A DNA stretch of 64,000 nucleotides from Pseudomonas linyingensis (GCF_900109175.1 NZ_FNZE01000016.1:1-64000), one strand, 5' to 3'. Positions 51,419 to 60,877 are shown, counted from the first letter of the stretch. Notes: generated by a model from the sequence alone, not told the origin. Numbers and translations are program-made.

Positions 51419-52498
51419 TCAGCGGCGCGGAAGGGCGCGCTCGTACCAGGCGCGGCTGTTGTTGACCATGCGTACCAGCCACAGCATCACCGGCACCTCG
51501 ATCAGCACGCCGACCACGGTGGCCAGCGCCGCGCCGGAGTCGAAGCCATAGAGCACGATGGCCACCGCCACCGCCAGCTCGAAGAAGTTGGAGGCGCCGA
51601 TCATGGTCGCCGGGCCGGCCACGTCGTGGCGCACCTGGAAGCGGCGGCACAGCCAGTAGCCGAGCGCGGCGATGAACAGGGTCTGCAGCAGGATCGGCAC
51701 CGCCAGCAGGCCGATCACCAGCGGCTGCGCGACGATCGCCTCGCCCTGGAAGGAGAACAGCAGCACCAGGGTGGCGAGCAGGGCGAGGATGGAGAACGGC
51801 GAGACCTTCGCCAGCGCCGCCTGGAAGGTCGCCTCGCCGCGCCTCATCAATTGGGCGCGGATGAACTGGGCGATGGCCAGCGGAATGACGATGTACATCA
51901 GCACCGACAGCAGCAGGGTGTCCCACGGCACCGGAATCGACGACACGCCGAGCAGCAGAGCGACGATCGGCGCGAAGGCGAACACCATGACCAGGTCGTT
52001 GAGCGCCACCTGGGTCAGGGTGAAGTTGGCGTTGCCGTTGCACAGGTTGCTCCACACGAACACCATCGCCGTGCAGGGCGCGGCGCCGAGCAGGATCAGC
52101 CCGGCCATGTAGCTGTCCAGCTCGCCGGCCGGGAGCCAGTCGGCGAACAGCACCTTGACGAACAGCCAGCCGATCAGCGCCATGGAAAACGGCTTGACCG
52201 CCCAGTTGACGAACAGGGTGATGCCCATGCCGGCCTTCTGCTCGCGCACCTCGTGCAGGGCGGCGAAGTCGATCTTCATCAGCATGGGGATGATCATCAC
52301 CCAGATCAGCACGCCGACCGGGATGTTGACCTGGGCCACCTCCAGCGCGCCGACCCCGTGGGCCACGGCCGGGGCATGGAGGCCGAGCAGGGTGCCGCCG
52401 ACGATGCACAGGAACACCCAGAGGGTCAGGTAGCGCTCGAAGAAGCCGAGCGGGGCGCCGGCGGCCTGCCGGGCCGCCACTTCACAGGGACTGGACAT
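51419..52498 (-). CDS. acr3: Acr3-family arsenite efflux transporter
   Basis: The 359-aa ten-helix transporter exports As(III). It has the essential Cys in helix 4 (LLGAAPCTAMVFVWSNLCNGN) and the helix 9 region MIGASNFFELAVAVAI. The acr3-type pump replaces ArsB in this operon. It is 56 bp after arsO. It removes the arsenite made by the two ArsC enzymes encoded on the opposite strand. Confidence 0.95.
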   Translation of the reverse strand: MSSPCEVAARQAAGAPLGFFERYLTLWVFLCIVGGTLLGLHAPAVAHGVGALEVAQVNIPVGVLIWVMIIPMLMKIDFAALHEVREQKAGMGITLFVNWAVKPFSMALIGWLFVKVLFADWLPAGELDSYMAGLILLGAAPCTAMVFVWSNLCNGNANFTLTQVALNDLVMVFAFAPIVALLLGVSSIPVPWDTLLLSVLMYIVIPLAIAQFIRAQLMRRGEATFQAALAKVSPFSILALLATLVLLFSFQGEAIVAQPLVIGLLAVPILLQTLFIAALGYWLCRRFQVRHDVAGPATMIGASNFFELAVAVAIVLYGFDSGAALATVVGVLIEVPVMLWLVRMVNNSRAWYERALPRR

Positions 52499-52554
52499 CG
52501 ATATTTCCTTCCTTTCTTGCAGATGCCGGGCTGCCCAGAGGCAGTGCCGGATAG

Positions 52555-53622
52555 TCAGTGCCCACCGAGGGCTGCGTCAATCTCGCTCACCGCGCTGCGC
52601 GCCGTGCGGGTCACGCCGATCAGGGTGGCCGAGGCCGCGCCGGTCCACTCGCCGTAGCCGACCAGCCACAGGTTGGGCTGTTTCAGCGCACGGGTGCCCT
52701 CGACCGCCACCTTGCCGTCGGCTTCGATCACCCCCAGCTCGCTCAGGTGATCCAGCGCCGGACGGAAGCCGGTGCACCAGATCACCGCATCGACCTCGGC
52801 CTGGCGGCCGTCGGCCCACTCCACGCCGTGTTCGGTGAAGCGCGCAAACGGCCGCTCGCTGACCAGCACGCCGCGGCCACGCGCCTCGCGCACCGGCTCG
52901 ACCATCACCACATCGCCCAGCCCGCCAATCGGCTGATCGACGCTGCGGCCTTCCTGCTGCGCCTTCCAGCGTTCGGTGGCGCGCTCGAACAGCACGCGGC
53001 CGTCCACCTCGTCGGCCAGGAACAGCGGCGGCTCGGGGGTGATCCACAGGGTTTCGGCGACCTTCGACACCTCGGCGAGAATCTGCGCACCGGAGTTGCC
53101 GCCACCGACGATCATCACCCGCTGGCCGGCGAAGGGCGTCGGGTCGACGTATTGGGCCGAGTGCAGCTGCACGCCGGCGAAGTCCTCGCGGCCGGGGTAG
53201 TCGGGAATGTACGGGTGGCTCCAGGTGCCGGTGGCACTGACCACCGCGCGCGCGCGCCAGCTGCGTTCGCCGGCACGCACCCGCAGGTGGTCGCCGTCGC
53301 GCTCCACGGCGTCGACATGCACCGGGCGCAGCACCGGCAGCTGGTAGCGCTGCTCGTAGCGCGAGAGGTAGTCGATGACCTCGCCACGGCTCGGGTAGGT
53401 GGTGGCGCTGGCGGGCATCGGCCAGCCGGGGATCGAACTCCAGGTCGCCGGCGAGAACAGCCGCAACGAGTCCCAGCCGTGCAGCCAGGCTGCGCCGGGA
53501 GTGGCCTGCTCGTCGAGCAGCAGGAAGGACAGCGACGTGCGGCGCAGGAAATAGGCCGTGGCCAGCGCGGCCTGACCACCGCCGATGACGAGTACATCCA
53601 CTGTAGTCGGGGTGTTCAGCAT
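52555..53622 (-). CDS. arsO: ArsO-like flavin-dependent monooxygenase/oxidoreductase
   Basis: The 355-aa protein has an N-terminal FAD motif ([17 protein letters not shown], ~residues 10-26) and an internal NADPH motif ([16 protein letters not shown], ~165-180). The layout is that of small flavin-containing monooxygenases annotated as ArsO in ars operons. The exact reaction in arsenic resistance is not settled. It starts at 53622 (GAGG upstream) and heads the leftward ars operon. An ATG at 53643 is an alternative. Confidence 0.88.
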   Translation of the reverse strand: MLNTPTTVDVLVIGGGQAALATAYFLRRTSLSFLLLDEQATPGAAWLHGWDSLRLFSPATWSSIPGWPMPASATTYPSRGEVIDYLSRYEQRYQLPVLRPVHVDAVERDGDHLRVRAGERSWRARAVVSATGTWSHPYIPDYPGREDFAGVQLHSAQYVDPTPFAGQRVMIVGGGNSGAQILAEVSKVAETLWITPEPPLFLADEVDGRVLFERATERWKAQQEGRSVDQPIGGLGDVVMVEPVREARGRGVLVSERPFARFTEHGVEWADGRQAEVDAVIWCTGFRPALDHLSELGVIEADGKVAVEGTRALKQPNLWLVGYGEWTGAASATLIGVTRTARSAVSEIDAALGGH

Positions 53623-53689
53623 GCCTGGGCCTCGCGTATCCATGATGGCGGCTGGTCGGTGAACTGCCGGGGAGGCGCACCAGAATTCA

Positions 53690-53845
53690 AAAACCTTAAC
53701 ATTCGAATAGTTGAATATGTAGATTTTTTTCTGCTGGAGCGGCAGACGGTCGCACAGGGTGCGGCAGCCTTGGGCCTTGGTGAGGCCGTCATCCGTTTCA
53801 GTGCTCGCCTGCTTTACTTCACATATGGCAGATAATATATTCGCC
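53690..53845. promoter_or_regulatory. AT-rich divergent ars promoter region with candidate ArsR sites
   Basis: The arsO-arsC gap (53623-53869) is the AT-richest part of the arsenic block. At 53699-53720 an imperfect dyad (ACATTC...GAATATGT, containing ATTCGAAT) lies close to arsO. At ~53819-53842 a second AT-rich dyad-like stretch (CACATATG...ATATATTCG) lies close to arsC. Such ATTCGAAT-like dyads fit ArsR binding, but contact is inferred. Confidence 0.5.
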
Positions 53846-53869
53846 AAAACGCATTCTCAAGCGAGCCTC

Positions 53870-54286
53870 ATGATGAGCTACAAGATCCGCGTGCTGTTCA
53901 TCTGCACCGCCAACTCGGCGCGTTCGCAGATGGCCGAAGCCCTGCTGCGTCACACCGACGACGAGCATTTCGCCGCCTTCAGCGCCGGCACTGCGCCGGC
54001 GGCGGTCGATCCACGCGCCCTGAGCGCCCTGGAGCACCTGGGAGTGGCCACCAATTCGCTGCACAGCAAGTCGCTGGACGAGTTTGCCGGCGAGCGTTTC
54101 GACTACGTCATCACCCTGTGCGATAAAGCGGCTCTCGAATGTCAGGCGCTCCCCGGAGCCGGCGAATACCTCGCCTGGGACTTCGAGGATCCGGTCACCA
54201 GCCGCAAGCCTGATACCTATCGCCACACCCTTCACGAGATCCACGAGCGCATCAAGATGTTCGTGCTGGTGAAGAACAAACGCTGA
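53870..54286 (+). CDS. arsC: Low-molecular-weight phosphatase-fold arsenate reductase
   Basis: The 138-aa protein has the LMW-PTP loop CTANSARS (CX5R, near residue 12) and additional cysteines (LCDKAALEC, ~85-93) that can form the redox relay of thioredoxin-type ArsC. The DP loop is in WDFEDPVTSR. It is first gene of the rightward ars operon; arsR starts 8 bp later. Two ATGs in tandem (53870, 53873) are possible starts. Confidence 0.85.
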   Translation: MMSYKIRVLFICTANSARSQMAEALLRHTDDEHFAAFSAGTAPAAVDPRALSALEHLGVATNSLHSKSLDEFAGERFDYVITLCDKAALECQALPGAGEYLAWDFEDPVTSRKPDTYRHTLHEIHERIKMFVLVKNKR

Positions 54287-54294
54287 GGATTGCC

Positions 54295-54651
54295 ATGGTC
54301 GAGCACCTGACCCCCACCACGGTTTTCAAATGCCTGGCCGACGAAACCCGCGCGCGCATGACCCTGCTGATCGCCCGCGAAGGTGAGCTGTGCGTCTGCG
54401 AGCTGACCGCGGCGCTGGAAGAAAGCCAGCCGAAGATTTCCCGCCACCTGGCGCTGCTGCGCAGCTGCGGCGTGCTGGAGGATCGTCGCCAGGGCCAGTG
54501 GGTGTACTACCGCCTGCATCCCCACCTGCCGGACTGGGTGCACGAGATGCTCGCCACCATCCTGGCGGCCAACAAGCACTGGCTGCGGCCGGATACCGAG
54601 CGCCTGGAGGGCATGCGCAACCGCCCCGAGCGCACCAGCGCCTGCGCCTGA
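54295..54651 (+). CDS. arsR: ArsR-family arsenic-responsive repressor
   Basis: The 118-aa winged-helix repressor has the As(III)-binding pair in GELCVCELT (~residues 30-38), in the helix preceding the recognition helix (QPKISRHLALLRSCGVLE). It is encoded second, not first, in the operon. It likely represses both divergent ars units through the 53.7-53.85 kb region. Confidence 0.95.
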   Translation: MVEHLTPTTVFKCLADETRARMTLLIAREGELCVCELTAALEESQPKISRHLALLRSCGVLEDRRQGQWVYYRLHPHLPDWVHEMLATILAANKHWLRPDTERLEGMRNRPERTSACA

Positions 54652-54675
54652 GGGCGCCGAACTACGAGTGCTCCC

Positions 54676-55146
54676 ATGAAGGTTCTGTTCCTGTGCACGG
54701 CCAACAGTTGCCGCAGCATCCTCTGCGAAGCCCTGTTCAATCATCTGGCTCCGCCCGGCCTGCGCGCCTACAGCGCCGGCAGCGAGCCGAAGGGCTTCGT
54801 CCATCCGCTGACGCTGAAGGCGCTGGAGCGGTCGGGGGTGGCCTGCGACGGTCTGTCCAGCAAGTCCACTGAAGCGCATGCCGAGCTGCAACCCGACCTG
54901 GTCATCACCGTCTGCGACAAGGCTGCCGGCGAGGTCTGCCCGGTGCTCTTCGGCCCGGCGCTGCGCGCGCACTGGGGGTTGGCGGACCCTTCCGAGGTGG
55001 TGGGCAGCGATGCCGAAATCGCCGCCGCGTTCGACGCCACGGTCGCCCGGATCAAGACCCGCCTCCAGGCCTTTCTCGCCTTGCCGTTCGATCAGCTGGA
55101 TGCCGATGCCCTGAGGGCCGAGCTGGTCCGTATCGGCAGCCTGTAA
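54676..55146 (+). CDS. arsC: Arsenate reductase ArsC (second, LMW-phosphatase type)
   Basis: The 156-aa protein has the CX5R loop CTANSCRS (Cys7) and the relay CDKAAGEVC (~80-88). A C-terminal ~30-residue helix is typical of the Pseudomonas 156-aa ArsC, which reduces As(V) to As(III). It clearly differs from the first ArsC (no long shared runs beyond the active-site loop), so the pair are not tandem duplicates. Confidence 0.92.
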   Translation: MKVLFLCTANSCRSILCEALFNHLAPPGLRAYSAGSEPKGFVHPLTLKALERSGVACDGLSSKSTEAHAELQPDLVITVCDKAAGEVCPVLFGPALRAHWGLADPSEVVGSDAEIAAAFDATVARIKTRLQAFLALPFDQLDADALRAELVRIGSL

Positions 55147-55159
55147 CCCCTTGCCCCGG

Positions 55160-55882
55160 ATGAACGCCATGCACGACGACCTACCCAACATCGATCCCGA
55201 ACTGCTCGACCTGCCCGACCTGGACATGCTCGGCCTGCCGGCGCAGCCGCAACATCCGCCGCGCATCCTGCTGCTCTACGGCTCCAACCGCGAGCGCTCC
55301 TACAGCCGCCTGCTGGCCCAGGAAGCCGCGCGCCTGCTCCAGCGCTTCGGCGCCGAGACGCGCATCTTCGACCCGTCCGGCCTGCCGCTGCCGGACGATG
55401 CACCGGAGGACCACCCCAAGGTCCGCGAGCTGCGCGAGCTAGTGCTCTGGTCGGAAGGCCAGGTGTGGTGCTCGCCGGAGCGCCACGGCGCGATGAGCGC
55501 GGTGTTCAAGGCGCAGATCGACTGGATCCCGCTGACCATGGGCGCGATCCGTCCGAGCCAGGGCAAGACCCTGGCCCTGATGCAGGTCTGCGGCGGCTCG
55601 CAGTCGTTCAACGCGGTCAACCAGATGCGCGTGCTCGGTCGCTGGATGCGCATGTTCACCATCCCCAACCAGTCCTCGGTGGCCAAGGCCTTCCTCGAAT
55701 TCGACGAAGCCGGTCGCATGAAGCCATCCGCCTACTACGACCGGGTGGTCGACGTGATGGAGGAACTGGTCAAGTTCACCCTGCTGCTGCGCGGACGCGC
55801 CGACTACCTGGTCGACCGCTACTCCGAACGCAAGGAGTCAGCCGAAGAGCTGTCCCGCCGCGTCAACCTGCGCACCCTCTGA
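55160..55882 (+). CDS. arsH: ArsH organoarsenical oxidase/NADPH-FMN reductase
   Basis: The 240-aa flavodoxin-like protein has the FMN-phosphate motif [14 protein letters not shown] (~residues 33-46) and the [20 protein letters not shown] segment of ArsH. ArsH oxidises toxic trivalent methyl/aromatic arsenicals. It starts at 55160 (or 55169), 13 bp after arsC. Confidence 0.95.
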   Translation: MNAMHDDLPNIDPELLDLPDLDMLGLPAQPQHPPRILLLYGSNRERSYSRLLAQEAARLLQRFGAETRIFDPSGLPLPDDAPEDHPKVRELRELVLWSEGQVWCSPERHGAMSAVFKAQIDWIPLTMGAIRPSQGKTLALMQVCGGSQSFNAVNQMRVLGRWMRMFTIPNQSSVAKAFLEFDEAGRMKPSAYYDRVVDVMEELVKFTLLLRGRADYLVDRYSERKESAEELSRRVNLRTL

Positions 55883-55902
55883 ACCTCCAAGGAAAACCCA
55901 TC

Positions 55903-56400
55903 GTGTCCCATCCCTACGACATCCTCGGCGTCCCCGGCTGCTCCGGCCGACTGATCTTCACCCCGTGCCCGGGCAGCAAGGACACCAGCGTGGCTGACGC
56001 CCTGGACACCCTGCGCGCGGCCGGCGCCGAGGCGCTGATCACCCTGATGCCGGCCAGCGAGCTGGAGCAGAACCAGGCCGCCGAGCTGCCGGCGCTGTGC
56101 GCCGCGCGCGACCTGGAGTGGTTCCACCTGCCGGTGGCCGACGAGCAGGTGCCGCTGGACGATTTCGCCGCCGCCTGGGCGCAGGCGCGCGCGCGCATCG
56201 ATACTCTGTTGAACGAAGGCCACAGCATCGCCATCCACTGCAAGGGCGGCTCGGGACGCACCGGGCTGATCGCCGCGCGCATCCTCATCGACCGCGGCCT
56301 GTCGCGCGCCGAGGCCGTGGCGCTGGTGCAGGCCCTGCGCCCCAAGGCGATCCAGCATCCGGCCCACGCGGCCTGGCTCGCCCAGTTCGACGCCGCATAA
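55903..56400 (+). CDS. Dual-specificity-like protein phosphatase in the ars operon
   Basis: The 165-aa protein has the phosphatase loop IHCKGGSGRTG (HCX5R, ~residues 110-120), with a candidate general acid Asp in VADEQVPLDDF (~75-85). The fold is that of cyclin-dependent-kinase-inhibitor-3-like/DSP phosphatases. It begins at GTG 55903 with AAGGA 8 nt upstream. It sits between arsH and gapdh, 20 bp from the former. Its substrate is unknown; a role on arsenate- or phosphate-ester intermediates or in regulation is speculation. Confidence 0.85.
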   Translation: MSHPYDILGVPGCSGRLIFTPCPGSKDTSVADALDTLRAAGAEALITLMPASELEQNQAAELPALCAARDLEWFHLPVADEQVPLDDFAAAWAQARARIDTLLNEGHSIAIHCKGGSGRTGLIAARILIDRGLSRAEAVALVQALRPKAIQHPAHAAWLAQFDAA

Positions 56401-56430
56401 ATCTTCACCGGGAAGAGAGAGAACAAGACC

Positions 56431-57438
56431 ATGACCATCAAGGTAGGCATCAACGGCTTCGGCCGCATCGGACGTCTGGCCCTGCGCGCGGCTTGGGGCT
56501 GGCCGGAGCTGGAGTTCGTGCAGATCAACGACCCGGCCGCCGACGCGGCGACCCACGCCCATCTGCTCAACTTCGATTCGGTGCACGGCCGCTGGCAGCA
56601 CGAGGCGGGCAGCGACGGCGACTGCATCGTCATCGAGGGCAAGCGCATCCAGGTCAGCCACAACAAGGCCATCGCCGACACCGACTGGTCGGGCTGCGAC
56701 CTGGTGATCGAGGCCAGCGGCAAGATGACCAAGGTGGCCCTGCTGCAGGGTTATCTGGATCAGGGCGTCAAGCGCGTGGTGGTCAGCGCGCCGGTCAAGG
56801 AAGCCGGTGCCCTCAACGTGGTACTGGGGGTCAACGACCAGCTGTTCGACCCGACCGTACACCGCATCGTCACCGCCGCCTCCTGCACCACCAACTGCCT
56901 GGCCCCGGTGGTCAAGGTGCTGCACGAGGCGCTGGGCATCCGCCACGGCTCGATCACCACCATCCACGACCTGACCAACACCCAGAGCCTGCTCGACCAG
57001 CCGCACACCGACCTGCGTCGCGCCCGCGCCTCGCTGATGAGCCTGATCCCGACCACCACCGGCTCGGCCACCGCCATCGCCGAGATCTTCCCCGAGCTGC
57101 GCGGCAAGCTGAACGGCCACGCGGTGCGCGTGCCGCTGGCCAACGCCTCGCTGACCGACTGCGTGTTCGAGATGGAGCGCGCTACTACAGCCGAGGAGGT
57201 CAACGCCCTGCTCAAGGCCGCCGCCAGCGAAGGTCCACTGGTAGGCATCCTCGGCTACGAGGAGCGCCCGCTGGTGTCCATCGACTACCGCACCGACCCG
57301 CGCTCGTCGATCGTCGACGCGCTGTCGACCCTGGTGGTCAACGGCACCCAGGTGAAGGTCTACGCCTGGTACGACAACGAGTGGGGCTACGCCAACCGCA
57401 CCGTGGAGCTGGCGCGCAAGGTCGGCCTGGCCCAGTAA
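56431..57438 (+). CDS. gap: ArsJ-associated glyceraldehyde-3-phosphate dehydrogenase
   Basis: The 335-aa enzyme has the NAD motif [14 protein letters not shown] and the catalytic Cys in [11 protein letters not shown] (~residue 152). The partner His lies in the expected region. In ars operons such GAPDHs form 1-arseno-3-phosphoglycerate from arsenate and G3P, and ArsJ then exports it. The neighbouring arsJ supports this over a glycolytic role. It lies 30 bp after the phosphatase gene. Confidence 0.92.
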   Translation: MTIKVGINGFGRIGRLALRAAWGWPELEFVQINDPAADAATHAHLLNFDSVHGRWQHEAGSDGDCIVIEGKRIQVSHNKAIADTDWSGCDLVIEASGKMTKVALLQGYLDQGVKRVVVSAPVKEAGALNVVLGVNDQLFDPTVHRIVTAASCTTNCLAPVVKVLHEALGIRHGSITTIHDLTNTQSLLDQPHTDLRRARASLMSLIPTTTGSATAIAEIFPELRGKLNGHAVRVPLANASLTDCVFEMERATTAEEVNALLKAAASEGPLVGILGYEERPLVSIDYRTDPRSSIVDALSTLVVNGTQVKVYAWYDNEWGYANRTVELARKVGLAQ

Positions 57439-57444
57439 GTCAGC

Positions 57445-57549
57445 GGGCGCGCCAAGGGCGTGCCGACGCGCCAGCGTGGGCACGCGCAAGCCAGGTCGCC
57501 TTGCCTGGCAGGAGGCGCGCCCTCGCGGCGTTGCGGGCCACAGGCCCGC
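57445..57549. repeat. GC-rich multi-hairpin element between gapdh and arsJ
   Basis: The 173-bp gap contains GGGCGCGCC (57445-57453), complementary to 57514-57522. Nested inside is CCAGG/CCTGG (57491-57508). A separate GCGGGCC-ACA-GGCCCGC hairpin (57533-57549) follows. The spacing is unusual for an otherwise tight operon and could act in mRNA processing or be an inserted REP-like repeat. Confidence 0.5.
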
Positions 57550-57611
57550 CAAGAACTTCGCCCCGAGGTCGGGCCTCCCACCAACACGCCGAGCCGCAAC
57601 CGGACTTCCCC

Positions 57612-58841
57612 ATGCACGCCCTGTCCCGTCTTTCTCCCGAAATCCGCCAGTACCTGCTGGTCACCGGCAACTACTGGGCCTTCACCCTCACCGACGGCGC
57701 TCTGCGCATGCTGGTGGTGCTGCATTTCCACGGTCTCGGCTACAGCCCGCTGCAGATCGCCGCGCTGTTCCTGTTCTACGAGATCTTCGGCGTGGTCACC
57801 AACCTGGTCGGTGGCTGGCTGGGCGCCCATCTGGGCCTCAACCGCACCATGAACATCGGCCTGGGTCTGCAGGTCGCGGCGCTGCTGATGCTCACCGTGC
57901 CGGCGGCCATGCTCACGGTGCCCTGGGTGATGGCGGCGCAGGCGCTGTCCGGCATCGCCAAGGACCTCAACAAGATGAGCGCCAAGAGCTCGATCAAGCT
58001 GCTGGTCGCCGACTCCCAGCAGGGCACCCTGTACAAGTGGGTGGCGCTGCTCACCGGCTCGAAGAACGCCCTCAAGGGCGTCGGCTTCTTCCTCGGCGGC
58101 GCGCTGCTGACGGCGCTCGGCTTTGCCGGCGCGGTGCTGGCGATGGCGGCGGTGCTGGCGCTGATCTGGCTGGCCAGCCTGGTGACGCTGAAGAAGGATC
58201 TCGGCAAGGCGAAGAGCAAGCCGAAGTTCCGCGACCTGCTGTCGAAGAGCCGGGCGATCAACATCCTGTCTGCCGCGCGGTTGTTTTTGTTCGGCGCCCG
58301 CGACGTGTGGTTCGTGGTGGCCCTGCCGGTGTACCTGGCCAGCAGCTTCGGCTGGGACTTCTGGCAGGTCGGCGGCTTCCTCGCCGTGTGGGTGATCGGT
58401 TATGGCTTCGTGCAGTCGTTCGCCCCGTACTTCACCGGCAAGCGCCGCGGCAAGCTGCCGGACGGCCGCGCCGCATTCGTCTGGGCGGCGCTGCTGGCCG
58501 GTCTGCCGGCGGCCATCGCCCTGGGCCTCGGCAGCGCTCTGCCGGCACAGACGGTGCTGATCGGCGGCCTGCTGCTGTTCGGTGCGCTGTTCGCCATCAA
58601 CTCCTCGCTGCACAGCTACCTGATCGTCAGCTATGCGAAGGAGGACGGGGTGTCGCTGGATGTCGGCTTCTACTACATGTCCAACGCGCTGGGCCGGTTG
58701 ATCGGCACCCTGCTGTCCGGCTGGGTGTTCCAGGCCTGGGGGCTGGAGGCCTGCCTGTGGGTGTCCAGCGCCTTCGTGCTGCTCGCCGCGCTGATTTCCA
58801 TCGGCCTGCCGCGACATGCCGCGGCCGCTCAGGCATCCTGA
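57612..58841 (+). CDS. arsJ: ArsJ, MFS exporter of 1-arseno-3-phosphoglycerate
   Basis: The 409-aa MFS protein has ~12 TM helices. The distinctive segments GNYWAFTLTDGALRMLVVLH (residues ~19-38) and ALSGIAKDLNKMSAKSSIK fit ArsJ. With GAPDH it forms the arsenate detoxification route in which the unstable arsenoester is extruded. The start ATG at 57612 is 173 bp after gapdh. Confidence 0.92.
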   Translation: MHALSRLSPEIRQYLLVTGNYWAFTLTDGALRMLVVLHFHGLGYSPLQIAALFLFYEIFGVVTNLVGGWLGAHLGLNRTMNIGLGLQVAALLMLTVPAAMLTVPWVMAAQALSGIAKDLNKMSAKSSIKLLVADSQQGTLYKWVALLTGSKNALKGVGFFLGGALLTALGFAGAVLAMAAVLALIWLASLVTLKKDLGKAKSKPKFRDLLSKSRAINILSAARLFLFGARDVWFVVALPVYLASSFGWDFWQVGGFLAVWVIGYGFVQSFAPYFTGKRRGKLPDGRAAFVWAALLAGLPAAIALGLGSALPAQTVLIGGLLLFGALFAINSSLHSYLIVSYAKEDGVSLDVGFYYMSNALGRLIGTLLSGWVFQAWGLEACLWVSSAFVLLAALISIGLPRHAAAAQAS

Positions 58842-58906
58842 ACCCAGACCAGCGGAGAGCCTGGACAGCCGCGCCCTTGCCGGGCGCGCGGGAACGGAGA
58901 CGGCAC
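58842..58906 (+). promoter_or_regulatory. Short gap with hairpin between arsJ and the CDF gene
   Basis: CGCGCCC (58870-58876) pairs with GGGCGCG (58882-58888) around a 5-nt loop, just before the ribosome site GGAACGGAG of the next gene. It may attenuate read-through from the ars operon. Confidence 0.35.
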
Positions 58907-59830
58907 ATGGCGCACGCACATCCTCACCACGAGCACCACGCTCACGGCCACGCGCCGCAGCGCTACGACCGCGCCTTCGCCATCGGCATCGCGCTGAACC
59001 TCGGCTTCGTGCTGGTCGAGGCCTTCTATGGCTGGCAGGTGAACTCGCTGGCCCTGCTCGCCGATGCCGGGCACAACCTCAGCGACGTCGGCGGGCTGAT
59101 CCTCGCCTGGGCGGCCCTGGCCGCCACCCGCCTGCGCCCCAACGATCGGCATACCTATGGCTGGCGGCGCGGCTCGATTCTCGCCAGCTTCGTCAACGCC
59201 TCGATCCTGCTGGTGGCCATGGGCTCGCTGGGCTGGGAGTCGATCCAGCGCCTGCAGCAGCCCGAGGCGATTGCCGGCGAGGTGGTGATGCTGGTGGCGG
59301 GTATCGGCGTGTTGGTCAACGCGATCACCGCCGCCCTGTTCTTCTCCGGCAGTCGCAGCGACCTCAATCTGCGCGGCGCCTTCCTGCACATGGCCGCCGA
59401 CGCCCTGGTCTCGGTGGGCGTGGTGCTGGCCGGAGCGTTGTACCTGTGGCAAGGCTGGAGCTGGATCGACCCGCTGGTCAGCCTGGCGATTGCCGTGGCG
59501 ATCGTGCTCGGCACCTGGTCGCTGTTCCGCCAGTCGCTGCACCTGCTGTTCGACGGCGTGCCGGAACAGGTCGACCTGCCGGCGCTGCGCGAGTATCTGC
59601 TGGCGCTGCCCGGGGTCTGTGACGTGCATGACCTGCATGTGTGGGCGATGAGCACCGCCGAGGTGGCGCTCACCGCGCACATGGCCATGAGTCCGCTGCC
59701 GGAGAATGACCAGTTCCTGCAACGCATCGCCCGCGAACTGCACGAGCACTTCGGCATCGACCACGCCACCCTGCAACTGGAGCGGGATCTCGGCTGCCCG
59801 CTGGGCTGCGCGCGGCCGAGGGCCGGCTGA
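58907..59830 (+). CDS. Cation diffusion facilitator family transporter
   Basis: The 307-aa CDF antiporter has a His-rich N-terminus (MAHAHPHHEHHAHGHAP), six TM helices and metal-site residues HNLSD (helix 2) and HMAADALVS (helix 5), i.e. HxxxD pairs as in Zn2+/Co2+/Cd2+ exporters. A cytoplasmic C-terminal domain ends with CPLGC. It is in the same direction as arsJ, 65 bp on, and extends the island's metal range. Confidence 0.92.
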   Translation: MAHAHPHHEHHAHGHAPQRYDRAFAIGIALNLGFVLVEAFYGWQVNSLALLADAGHNLSDVGGLILAWAALAATRLRPNDRHTYGWRRGSILASFVNASILLVAMGSLGWESIQRLQQPEAIAGEVVMLVAGIGVLVNAITAALFFSGSRSDLNLRGAFLHMAADALVSVGVVLAGALYLWQGWSWIDPLVSLAIAVAIVLGTWSLFRQSLHLLFDGVPEQVDLPALREYLLALPGVCDVHDLHVWAMSTAEVALTAHMAMSPLPENDQFLQRIARELHEHFGIDHATLQLERDLGCPLGCARPRAG

Positions 59831-59936
59831 GGCGCACGCGGCGGCAGGCTTCAGACCGGCCGCCATCCGCAGCGCGGCCAGGCGGAGACGCCAGGCCGTA
59901 TAATCCCGCCCTTCGTCGTTCAGAACGAGGCCCGCG

Positions 59937-60827
59937 ATGTCACTCTCCCTGCTCAAGCCCCTGGCCCGCCTGCACCCGCGCGCCCAGGACTTCATCGACC
60001 TGACGCGCCTGAACCGGCCGATCGGCATCTACCTGCTGCTGTGGCCGACCCTCACCGCGCTGTGGATCGCTGCAGGCGGCGTGCCGTCGCTGGCCAACCT
60101 GCTGATCTTCACCTTCGGCGTGATCCTCACCCGCTCGGCCGGTTGCGCGATCAACGACTTCGCCGACCGCCGCGTCGACGGCCACGTCGAGCGCACCCGC
60201 GAGCGTCCGCTGGCCAGCGGGCGGGTCACCCCACGCGAGGCGCTGCTGGTGTTCGCCGCGCTGATGGCGGTGGCCTTCGTGCTGGTGCTGCTGACCAACG
60301 CCGCCACCGTGTGGCTGTCGTGCGGCGCCCTGGCGCTGGCCGCGCTCTACCCGTTCATGAAGCGCTACACCTACTACCCGCAGGTGGTGCTCGGCGCGGC
60401 CTATTCCTGGGGCATCCTGATGACCTTCACCGCCGAGGCCGGCAGCCTGCCGGCAGCGGCCGGCCTGCTGTATCTGGCCAACCTGCTGTGGACGGTGGCC
60501 TACGACACCTACTACGCGATCACCGACCGCGACGACGACCTGCGCATCGGCGTGAAGTCCACCGCCATCCTGTTCGGCGACGCCGACCGCCCGATCATCG
60601 TCATCCTCCAGGGCCTCAGCCTGCTGTGCCTGCTGATGGCCGCGACGCGCTTCGAGCTGGGCCTGTACTTCCACCTCGGCCTCGCCGTGGCGGCCGGCTG
60701 CTTCGCCTGGGAGTACTGGAGCACCCGCTCGCGCGAGCGCATGGCCTGCTTCCATGCCTTCCTGCACAACCACTGGGCTGGCCTGGCGATCCTCGCCGGC
60801 ACCATCGCCGACTACGCCCTGCGCTGA
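59937..60827 (+). CDS. ubiA: 4-hydroxybenzoate octaprenyltransferase
   Basis: The 296-aa inner-membrane prenyltransferase attaches the polyprenyl tail in ubiquinone synthesis. Both Asp-rich motifs are present: NDFADRRVD (~residues 71-79) and DRDDDLRIG (~197-205). In other pseudomonads it directly follows ubiC; here the arsenic block lies between them. It therefore needs its own promoter (107-bp gap upstream). Confidence 0.96.
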   Translation: MSLSLLKPLARLHPRAQDFIDLTRLNRPIGIYLLLWPTLTALWIAAGGVPSLANLLIFTFGVILTRSAGCAINDFADRRVDGHVERTRERPLASGRVTPREALLVFAALMAVAFVLVLLTNAATVWLSCGALALAALYPFMKRYTYYPQVVLGAAYSWGILMTFTAEAGSLPAAAGLLYLANLLWTVAYDTYYAITDRDDDLRIGVKSTAILFGDADRPIIVILQGLSLLCLLMAATRFELGLYFHLGLAVAAGCFAWEYWSTRSRERMACFHAFLHNHWAGLAILAGTIADYALR

Positions 60828-60877
60828 CGCGCATCCTCCGGCGCCACGCGGCGCCGGAGGTGGCCGGGCGGTCCGGC

